Source: Microbacterium natoriense (lineage in GTDB: Bacteria > Actinomycetota > Actinomycetes > Actinomycetales > Microbacteriaceae). Taken from it: 64,000 bases of DNA. A model generated the notes under the pieces. It saw nothing but the letters and a program-made list of their open reading frames with translations, did no database searches and was not told the origin of the DNA. Numbering within the stretch: position 1 is the stretch's first letter; each line of letters opens with the position of its first letter. The translations under genes were made by a program, and so were the position numbers. Shown here one piece after another: positions 56,369 to 64,000 of this stretch. The DNA is taken from positions 496,001-560,000 of the forward strand of contig NZ_JAUSXV010000001.1 of the NCBI RefSeq assembly GCF_030816295.1, read 5' to 3'.

Positions 56369-57511
56369 GTGAGGTTTCAGGTCAACCGCGATGTCTTCAG
56401 CGAGGCTGTCTCCTTCGTGGTCAAGCTGCTCCCGCAGCGCAACCCCCAGCCGATCCTTGCCGGAGTGCTGATCGAAGCGGACGGCTCCGGTCTGACCCTG
56501 TCGGCGTTCGACTACGAGGCGTCGGCCCGCACGACGATCGAAGCCACGGTCGACACACCGGGCACGATCTTGGTTCACGGTCGGCTGCTCTCCGACATCG
56601 CCAGCCGACTGCCGAACGCCCCGATCGAGATCGCGGTCGAGGAAGACGGCGGCATCGCGGTCACCTGCGGATCCGCGCGCTTCACGCTCGCGGCCATGCC
56701 TGTTGAGGAATACCCGTCGATCCCGGAGGTGAGCGGCACCTCAGGCGTCGTTCCGGCAGACGATTTCGGCACCGCGATCTCTCAGGTCGGCTTCGCTGCG
56801 TCTCGCGACGACGTGACTCCTGTCCTCACCGGCGTGCAGCTCGAGGTCTCGGGCCAGAACCTGAGCCTCGTGGCCACCGACCGCTACCGCGTGTCGCTGC
56901 GTGACGTGCCGTGGGACGGTGAGGCCGTCGAATCCAGCGCTCTCGTTCCCGCCCGCACTCTGGTCGAAGTCGGCAAGACGTTCGGGCATGCCGGCACGAT
57001 CCAGGTCGCGTTCTCCGGAGCGGGCGACCGCGAGATCATCGCCTTCACGGCCGGCAACAAGACCGTGACCTCTCTGCTGATCAAGGGGAACTTCCCGCCG
57101 GTTCGGCGCCTGTTCCCCGAGCAGACCGATCACTACGCGGTCGTCAACACCGCTGATCTCATCGAGGCGGTCCGCCGCGTCTCCCTCGTGCTCGACCGTG
57201 CGGCTCCGCTGCGATTCACGTTCACGAGCGACAGCGTGACCATGGACGCCTCCGGCAGCGAGCACGCGCGGGCGTCGGAATCGGTCGATGCGATCCTGCA
57301 CGGCGGCGATGAGGTGACGCTCGGCCTGAACCCGCAGTACCTGACCGAGGCGCTCGGCGCTGTGAAGAGCGAGTTCGTGCGCGTCACGTTCACCTCGAGC
57401 GACAACGCCAACAAGCTCAGCCCCGTGCTCATCACCAGCCAGACCTCGGTGGATCAGGCCGGGCTCGACTCGTTCAAGTACCTGCTGCAGCCCAACCTCC
57501 TCCTCCGCTGA
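56369..57511 (+). CDS. dnaN: DNA polymerase III subunit beta (sliding clamp)
   Basis: A 380-residue clamp protein. It begins RFQVNRDVFSEAVSFVVKLL and contains the three beta-clamp repeats; the C-terminus ends LDSFKYLLQPNLLLR. It encircles DNA and tethers the replicative polymerase. The GTG at 56369 has GAGGAG a few bases upstream. In relatives the next gene is usually gnd or recF, but here a cohesin/amidase pair intervenes. Confidence 0.96.
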   Translation: MRFQVNRDVFSEAVSFVVKLLPQRNPQPILAGVLIEADGSGLTLSAFDYEASARTTIEATVDTPGTILVHGRLLSDIASRLPNAPIEIAVEEDGGIAVTCGSARFTLAAMPVEEYPSIPEVSGTSGVVPADDFGTAISQVGFAASRDDVTPVLTGVQLEVSGQNLSLVATDRYRVSLRDVPWDGEAVESSALVPARTLVEVGKTFGHAGTIQVAFSGAGDREIIAFTAGNKTVTSLLIKGNFPPVRRLFPEQTDHYAVVNTADLIEAVRRVSLVLDRAAPLRFTFTSDSVTMDASGSEHARASESVDAILHGGDEVTLGLNPQYLTEALGAVKSEFVRVTFTSSDNANKLSPVLITSQTSVDQAGLDSFKYLLQPNLLLR

Positions 57512-57838
57512 GGTCGGCTCGGTCCGCCGTGACCGGTCTGGGCGCTGACTGAGTCCGCCGCAGGATCGTTCCTGACGACGGTTTCCGCTCTCATCGACGC
57601 CCCCGCGCCTAGAAGGGTGCGGATTCGCACCCGGAAAGCGCCTTCTGCTGCGCGGTCCGAGACTTCCCGACGGCACCCGCTCATGCCCGAATGCACCGGG
57701 CTCGTGCGTTACGTGGCGGAAATCGCCGCGCAGAGTGCACGAAACATCATCCTGCGAGAGTCAGCCGTACCCGAAGAGCACGGCTGCTCCGCATAGCCGT
57801 GCGGCCGAGCTCGTCTTCCCAGACGAAGGATGCCTCGC
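57512..57838. promoter_or_regulatory. gap between dnaN and the cohesin gene
   Basis: A 327-base stretch without a gene. Short hairpins are visible at 57520-57535 (CGGTC/GACCG, a weak candidate terminator for dnaN) and 57762-57786 (CAGCCGT/ACGGCTG). A promoter for the cohesin gene is presumably here but I cannot point to one with confidence. Confidence 0.4.
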
Positions 57839-58576
57839 ATGCCGGAAAAACACCCTGCCCGCCTTCCCCGAACACTTGCCGCGGGTCTGACGCTCGCGGC
57901 ATCCGTCGCACTCCTTCTCGGTACCGCGAGCACGGCGGCAGCTGCGGAGGGTGCCGCGTATGACTCGATCACGATCACTGCCGCCCCTCTCACCGTGGCC
58001 GTCGGCGACTCCCTCACCGTGACGGCATCTGCCGCGGGTCTCGTCGACGCCTACGCCTACGATCTCGATCTCGCCTACGACCCCGCGCTGCTCACCTTCG
58101 TCGCCGACAGCGACGTGACGCCGGCCGGCGGATTCGCAACCGCCACCGACGAAGGCGGGCGGGTCTCGGTCGTGGCGACTCGCCTCGGAACGTCGCCCGG
58201 TCTCACCGGAGATCAGGTGCTCGTCACCCTGACGTTCACGGCGATCGCTCCGGGAACGGCTGACATCACGATGTCCGAAGGTCGCGTCGTCGACTCCGCG
58301 GGAACCGCTTCGGCCATCGACGCCGCGGGGCTGGCCGCATCCGTCGAGATCACCGCCGATGAAGACACCGGCTCCGCCTCGGCCGGTACGACGGGAAACG
58401 GCACCGGCAGCGGTACCGGATCCGTCGGCGGAGATCCCGTGAACGCAGGCGGCGGCACCGGTCCTCTCGCCACGACCGGTGCAGATGCCGCTCCCTGGCT
58501 GATCGCCGGAGGCATCGCCGCGGTGGCGATCGTCAGCGGCGCCGCTCTCATGCTCGCCCGCAGGAGGACCCGATGA
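57839..58576 (+). CDS. LATTG-anchored surface cohesin protein
   Basis: A 245-residue protein. A signal peptide occupies about residues 1-36 (ending TAAAAEG). A single cohesin domain occupies about 41-172: YDSITITAAPLTVAVGDSL, AAGLVDAYAYDLDLAYDP and LLTFV near the start, and VLVTLTFTAIAPGTADIT later. This is the typical pattern of a module that binds dockerins. A glycine/threonine linker follows, then LATTG (about 210-214), a membrane segment and RRRTR, a class E-type sorting signal. The ATG at 57839 has AAGGA eight bases upstream. The product would be fixed in the cell wall and offers one docking site. It is coupled to the amidase gene (ATGA overlap). Confidence 0.88.
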   Translation: MPEKHPARLPRTLAAGLTLAASVALLLGTASTAAAAEGAAYDSITITAAPLTVAVGDSLTVTASAAGLVDAYAYDLDLAYDPALLTFVADSDVTPAGGFATATDEGGRVSVVATRLGTSPGLTGDQVLVTLTFTAIAPGTADITMSEGRVVDSAGTASAIDAAGLAASVEITADEDTGSASAGTTGNGTGSGTGSVGGDPVNAGGGTGPLATTGADAAPWLIAGGIAAVAIVSGAALMLARRRTR

Positions 58577-60441
58577 GAAGCGGAATCGGCCGAGCAGTAG
58601 CCACTCTCAGGACCGGAGACAAGAACGTGAAGAGCACTTTCATCCGCATCGGCGCCATGACGACGGTCGTCGCGGGCGTCGCAGCCCTGACGTCCTCCTT
58701 CGCAGGGGCCGCGAGCGCGGCGACCAGCGATGCGGGTCCGATACTGGCCCCCTATTACACGCAGCTCGACGTCACCGGCGACCAGCAGGTGACCGTCGAT
58801 GATCTGTCGATCGCGGCAGCCGCACTCGGAATCACCGAGACCTCGCCCCAGTGGAGTGCGCTCTCGGCGCTCGACACCGATGCTGACGGTGTGCTCACGG
58901 TTGTCGACCTCACGGACCTGTCGCATCGGATCATCTACGACGACGGACCGTTCGAGCTGGTCGAAGCCACGGTCGTCGACATGCAGGCCGCTATGAACGC
59001 CGGCGTGACGACGTCGGCGAGCATCACGCAGGAGTACCTCGACCGCATCGCCGCCTATGACCGCACAGTCATGGGCGGCGGGAGCAGACCGTTGAACTCG
59101 GTGATCACCGTGAACGAGCACGCGCTCGATGCGGCGGCCGAGGCCGATGCGATCCGCGCCCGCGACGGCATGACGAGCATGCTGCTGGGAGTGCCCATAG
59201 CGCTGAAGGACAACTACGACACCGCGGACATGGTCACCACGGGCGGCTGCGGATGCTGGAACGAGAACCAGACCGCGACGGACGCGTCGATGGTCACCGG
59301 CCTCCGTGCCGACGGAGCGGTGATCCTCGCCAAGACGAGCCTCGACGAGTTCGCATACGGGTTCGTCTCGGAGTTCTCGTCGTTCCAGGCGCCCGGTTCC
59401 TCGCTGCTGGTCGCCAGCCCCTACGACACCACGCGCACCGCAGGCGGGTCGAGCGGTGGAACCGGCGCGGCGATCTCGGCGAACCTCGCCGGTATCGGCT
59501 TCGGCACCGACACCGGTGGGTCCATCCGCGTCCCCTCGTCGTACAACCAGCTCGTCGGCGTGCGCCCGACCGTCGGACTCGCCAGTCGCGACGGGATCAT
59601 CCCGCTCGCGCTGTCGCAGGACACCGGTGGCCCGATGGCCCGATCGGTGCTCGATGCCGCCGTGGCGCTGGATGCCGTCGTGGGCATCGACGGGGCCGAT
59701 CCGGTGACGTCTCGACAGGACGGAAAGGTGCCTGCGTCGTACACCGCGTACCTCGACCCGTCGGCACTGGCCGGCGCGCGCATCGGATACGTCCCGTCGA
59801 TGATCGGCTCGAACGCGGGCACCGTCCGTCTCTTCGACCAGTCGGTCGCTGCCCTGACCGCTCAGGGTGCGACGGTCGTGCCGGTCACCCCGCCGACCGA
59901 GTTCGCGGCCGTTCTCGGCGAGGGCTCGGGTTCGACGAACGAGTTCCTGCACGATCTCAACGGATACATCGAGACGCACCTGGGCCCCGACGTGCAGGCG
60001 CGGACGCTCACCGACATCCTGGCCACGGGCAACTACGTGACCTCTCGACAGTCCGTGTACGAGGCGCGCAACGCCGTCACCGACGTGACGTACGAGGCCT
60101 GGGCGGGAGAGAGCGGGAGTCACACGCTGCAGCTGGCCGCGGGCAAGGACCTGGTGACGCAGATGATGGACGACCTCGATCTCGACGCGTTGATCTATCC
60201 GAGCACCAACGCGTACGGCACGCAGGGGACGAACATGCGCCTCAGCCCGAACACGGGGATGCCGGCTGTCACCGTCCCGATGGGGCAGACCGCGGCCGGC
60301 GAGACGGCTCCGGGTAGCGGAGTGAACCTGGAGTTCCTCGGACGGGACTTCGCTGAGGGTCCTCTGCTCGGTCTCGCCTACGCGTTCGAGCAGGCGACGA
60401 ACGCGCGCACGACTCCGGGGTTGTACGGTCCGCTGCCCTGA
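58573..60441 (+). CDS. secreted amidase with N-terminal dockerin
   Basis: A protein of up to 622 residues. A signal peptide ends about AASAA. A dockerin-like domain (about 60-122) follows with two 12-residue calcium loops, DVTGDQQVTVDD (66-77) and DTDADGVLTVVD (101-112), both with Asp at positions 1, 5 and 12. Residues about 125-622 form an amidase-signature enzyme. The Ser-cisSer-Lys triad is visible: K212 in ALKD, S293 in GGSSGG and S317 in DTGGSIR. It should hydrolyse an amide outside the cell. The ATG at 58573 has perfect AGGAGG; the GTG at 58627 has GGAG and is an alternative. It probably docks to the cohesin encoded upstream (inference). Confidence 0.9.
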   Translation: MRSGIGRAVATLRTGDKNVKSTFIRIGAMTTVVAGVAALTSSFAGAASAATSDAGPILAPYYTQLDVTGDQQVTVDDLSIAAAALGITETSPQWSALSALDTDADGVLTVVDLTDLSHRIIYDDGPFELVEATVVDMQAAMNAGVTTSASITQEYLDRIAAYDRTVMGGGSRPLNSVITVNEHALDAAAEADAIRARDGMTSMLLGVPIALKDNYDTADMVTTGGCGCWNENQTATDASMVTGLRADGAVILAKTSLDEFAYGFVSEFSSFQAPGSSLLVASPYDTTRTAGGSSGGTGAAISANLAGIGFGTDTGGSIRVPSSYNQLVGVRPTVGLASRDGIIPLALSQDTGGPMARSVLDAAVALDAVVGIDGADPVTSRQDGKVPASYTAYLDPSALAGARIGYVPSMIGSNAGTVRLFDQSVAALTAQGATVVPVTPPTEFAAVLGEGSGSTNEFLHDLNGYIETHLGPDVQARTLTDILATGNYVTSRQSVYEARNAVTDVTYEAWAGESGSHTLQLAAGKDLVTQMMDDLDLDALIYPSTNAYGTQGTNMRLSPNTGMPAVTVPMGQTAAGETAPGSGVNLEFLGRDFAEGPLLGLAYAFEQATNARTTPGLYGPLP

Positions 60442-60598
60442 TCGTCGCCGACGGCGGTCGTTCGAGATCTCTCGGGCGACCGCCGATCGGCACGGGAGGC
60501 CGTCGCCGTGATTCGCGCGCGAGAACAGCGGGAACCACGAGCTCGTCGGCCGATTCAGCGGCGACCCGTTGTCAGACCCGAAAGGTAGGCTGACTCCC

Positions 60599-61798
60599 GT
60601 GATTGTGGAGCACCTGAGTCTGGTCGATTTCCGCAATTACGCGACCGCTGAACTCGCTCTGCACAAGGGCCCCAACGTGCTCGTCGGCCGCAACGGTCAG
60701 GGCAAGACCAATCTCGCCGAAGCGGTCGTCTTCCTCGCGACTCTCGGGTCGCACCGGGTCTCGTCCGACGCCCCGATGGTGCGCGACGGCCAGGAGTTCG
60801 CGATCATCCGCGCTCGCCTGTCGCACGGCGAGCGCAAGGTCCTCGCCGAGGTGCAGCTGAACCGCCAGGGATCCAACAAGGCGCGCATCAACGGATCCCC
60901 CTCGAAGACGAACGAACTCCCCCGGTACGCGCACGTCGTCCTGTTCGCTCCGGAAGACCTGCAGATCGTGCGCGGCGATCCCTCCTCCCGACGGCGATTC
61001 TCCGACCAGCTGCTCGTGCAGCGGACGCCTCGGATGTCAGCCGTGCTCGGCGACTACGACCGCGTCCTCAAGCAGCGCACCGCTCTTCTGAAGTCGGCGC
61101 GCGCCCGCGGCGTGCGCGGCGAGGGCCTGAGCACGCTCGACGTATGGGACGACAAGCTCGTCGCGCTGGGTTCCGAGATCATCGCCGCACGGCTGAAGCT
61201 CGCGGCCGATCTGCAGCAGCCGGTCGAGGCGGCCTACGCCGCCATCGCCGGCGAAGACCATCGACCGCAGCTCGAATGGGCTCTCTCGGTGCGCGGCGGC
61301 GACCCGGAGGAGGGGACGGATGCCGCTGCCACCGAATCCACGGGCGACATCTCCGACATGTTCCGCGCCTCCCTCGCGGCGAAGCGCACACAGGAGCTCG
61401 AGCGCGGGCTCACCCTCACCGGACCCCACCGCGACGACCTGATCATGCGGGTACGCGGACTTCCGGTGAAGGGCTACGCCTCGCACGGAGAATCCTGGTC
61501 CATCGCGCTCGCTCTGCGTCTGGCATCGGCCGAGCTGCTCCGCAACGAGTCGCCGGCCGGCGATCCGGTGCTCATCCTCGACGACGTCTTCGCCGAGCTC
61601 GACGCCGACCGCCGGCAGCGACTCGCCGCGCTCACGGCCGATTACGAGCAGGTGGTGGTGACCGCCGCGGTGGAGGAGGATATCCCCGAGATCCTGCATC
61701 GTCACGTGGTGCGGATCAGCGCGGGAACCATCAGCGACGAGAGAGGCCCTTCGACGAGCTCAGGGACTCAGGCGGATGACCGAGAGGACGAAGGATGA
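60599..61798 (+). CDS. recF: DNA replication and repair protein RecF
   Basis: A 399-residue ATPase of the SMC-like family that helps load RecA at gaps. EHLSLVDFRNYATAELALH with VGRNGQGKTNLAEAVVFLA gives Walker A. A LTGPHRDDL segment and the C-terminal LILDDVFAELDADRR (Walker B and signature) are intact. The GTG at 60599 is chosen; a TTG extension to 60569 is not supported. Its last 20 codons include RGPSTSSGTQ, encoded by the repeat copy at 61748-61767. That copy makes a tail absent from typical RecF proteins. The gene overlaps the DUF721 gene by four bases. Confidence 0.95.
   Translation: MIVEHLSLVDFRNYATAELALHKGPNVLVGRNGQGKTNLAEAVVFLATLGSHRVSSDAPMVRDGQEFAIIRARLSHGERKVLAEVQLNRQGSNKARINGSPSKTNELPRYAHVVLFAPEDLQIVRGDPSSRRRFSDQLLVQRTPRMSAVLGDYDRVLKQRTALLKSARARGVRGEGLSTLDVWDDKLVALGSEIIAARLKLAADLQQPVEAAYAAIAGEDHRPQLEWALSVRGGDPEEGTDAAATESTGDISDMFRASLAAKRTQELERGLTLTGPHRDDLIMRVRGLPVKGYASHGESWSIALALRLASAELLRNESPAGDPVLILDDVFAELDADRRQRLAALTADYEQVVVTAAVEEDIPEILHRHVVRISAGTISDERGPSTSSGTQADDREDEG
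61748..61767. repeat. CCTTCGACNNGCTCAGGGAC repeat in recF 3' end
   Basis: CCTTCGACGAGCTCAGGGAC lies inside the recF coding region, in frame, close to the stop. It is the same 20-bp core as at 62457-62476. Confidence 0.75.
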
Positions 61799-62307
61799 GC
61801 GACATCGCAGGCGGCGTCGCGGCCGCGGCATCCGACACCCCCGAGACCGTCGCGACCTATCTGCGTCTACGCGGTCTGCAGCCCAGTTCGAAGAACTGGA
61901 AGCGCAAGCGCCGCATCTCGACCGACGACGACAACGCTCCCTTCACCCCGGGGCGCGATCCCGGCTCGCTCGGCGCCGTTCTCGACAAGCTCACGAGGGA
62001 CTCGGGCTGGCAGGCGGCCCTGGCCCGTGAGAACGTGGTGCTGCAGTGGGACGAGCTCGCCGGCGCCGACACCGCGAAGCACTCCGAACCGGTGTCGCTC
62101 GAGCGCGGTCTGCTCACGGTGAAGTGCGATTCGACGGCGTGGGCGAAGAACCTGCAGTACATGCGCGCGACGATCCTCACCGAGATCGGCCGACGCTATC
62201 CGGATGCCGGTGTGGAGAACCTCCGCTTCATCGGACCGGACGTCCCCTCGTGGAAATGGGGCCCCAGAGTCGTTCCAGGGCGGGGTCCGCGCGATACCTA
62301 CGGGTAG
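61795..62307 (+). CDS. DUF721 (DciA-like) protein
   Basis: A 170-residue protein. An N-terminal basic, disordered part (WKRKRRIS) is followed by the DUF721 domain: LGAVLDKLTRDSGWQAALA, VLQWDELAGADTAKHSEPVSL, LLTVKCDSTAWAKNLQYMR. DciA proteins help load the replicative helicase, and this actinobacterial gene usually sits between recF and gyrB. The ATG at 61795 overlaps the recF stop. The following 62308-62426 gap contains a TAGAAT -10-like box (62385-62390), probably for gyrB. Confidence 0.88.
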   Translation: MSDIAGGVAAAASDTPETVATYLRLRGLQPSSKNWKRKRRISTDDDNAPFTPGRDPGSLGAVLDKLTRDSGWQAALARENVVLQWDELAGADTAKHSEPVSLERGLLTVKCDSTAWAKNLQYMRATILTEIGRRYPDAGVENLRFIGPDVPSWKWGPRVVPGRGPRDTYG

Positions 62308-62384
62308 GAGACCAGTTATGGGGTCTGAATCGCTCAGAAGGCCACACACGGCGTTCTAGCCGACATTTGATCATGAAAGCCCGC

Positions 62385-62390
62385 TAGAAT
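62385..62390 (+). promoter_or_regulatory. candidate gyrB promoter -10 box
   Basis: TAGAAT fits the TANNNT sigma-A -10 box and stands 37 bases upstream of the ATG at 62427. The -35 region is weak. Low certainty. Confidence 0.4.
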
Positions 62391-62426
62391 GGGAGTTCGT
62401 GATATCGATGTGGAGACTGCCCTCTG

Positions 62427-64000
<1,574 letters not shown>

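Noticed and set aside
60569..60598. Upstream TTG start for recF
   Set aside because: The added residues are not conserved and the GTG at 60599 starts at the family's conserved N-terminus.
57512..60598. gnd gene between dnaN and recF as in many relatives
   Set aside because: No 6-phosphogluconate dehydrogenase motif in any frame; the space is occupied by the cohesin-amidase pair.

Overview
The window looks like the replication-origin region of a high-GC actinobacterium, most probably a Microbacterium-like member of the Microbacteriaceae. The basis is gene order: DUF6049-murJ-trxB-trxA, parB-parA, rsmG-khpB-yidC-yidD-rnpA-rpmH, dnaA-dnaN, recF-DUF721-gyrB. It is supported by GTG starts, stop/start-overlapping operons, actinobacterial parS sites and codon use. 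I saw no rRNA, tRNA, insertion sequence, prophage or CRISPR. Left part (1-24.8 kb): three ABC-importer operons on the minus strand and several small accessory genes. The first (7758 to below 1) is lacI, two sugar permeases, a lipoprotein binding protein and three ADP-ribosylglycohydrolase-family genes, with two perfect LacI palindromes ahead of lacI. Next comes a CoA-transferase/CitE-like lyase pair. The second importer (15202-9980) is a complete peptide system beside a divergent Lrp/AsnC regulator. The third (24809-19350) is another peptide system whose two ATPases are fused. Middle part (24.9-39.5 kb): MmyB-type regulator with a divergent MFS exporter; a DUF779 / aldehyde dehydrogenase / GAF-regulator module; CCA-adding enzyme; small hypothetical genes flanked by two copies of a 78-bp repeat; an LPATG-anchored repeat protein; an alpha/beta hydrolase; an LLM oxidoreductase; and a methyltransferase. 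Right part (39.6-64 kb): the origin region. DUF6049-murJ and trxB-trxA run rightward, and parAB runs leftward. A 2.3-kb gene-free, lower-GC stretch follows, carrying most of nine parS sites. The rpmH-to-rsmG operon runs leftward and dnaA, dnaN, recF, DUF721 and gyrB rightward, with DnaA boxes on both sides of dnaA. The most interesting locus lies between dnaN and recF. A secreted, LATTG-anchored cohesin protein is coupled to a secreted amidase carrying a complete two-loop dockerin, which suggests a minimal two-gene surface-docking system. Other points are a frame break at the 5' end of gyrB beside a 20-bp repeat, the 78-bp repeat pair, and the triple ADP-ribosylglycohydrolase sugar operon.
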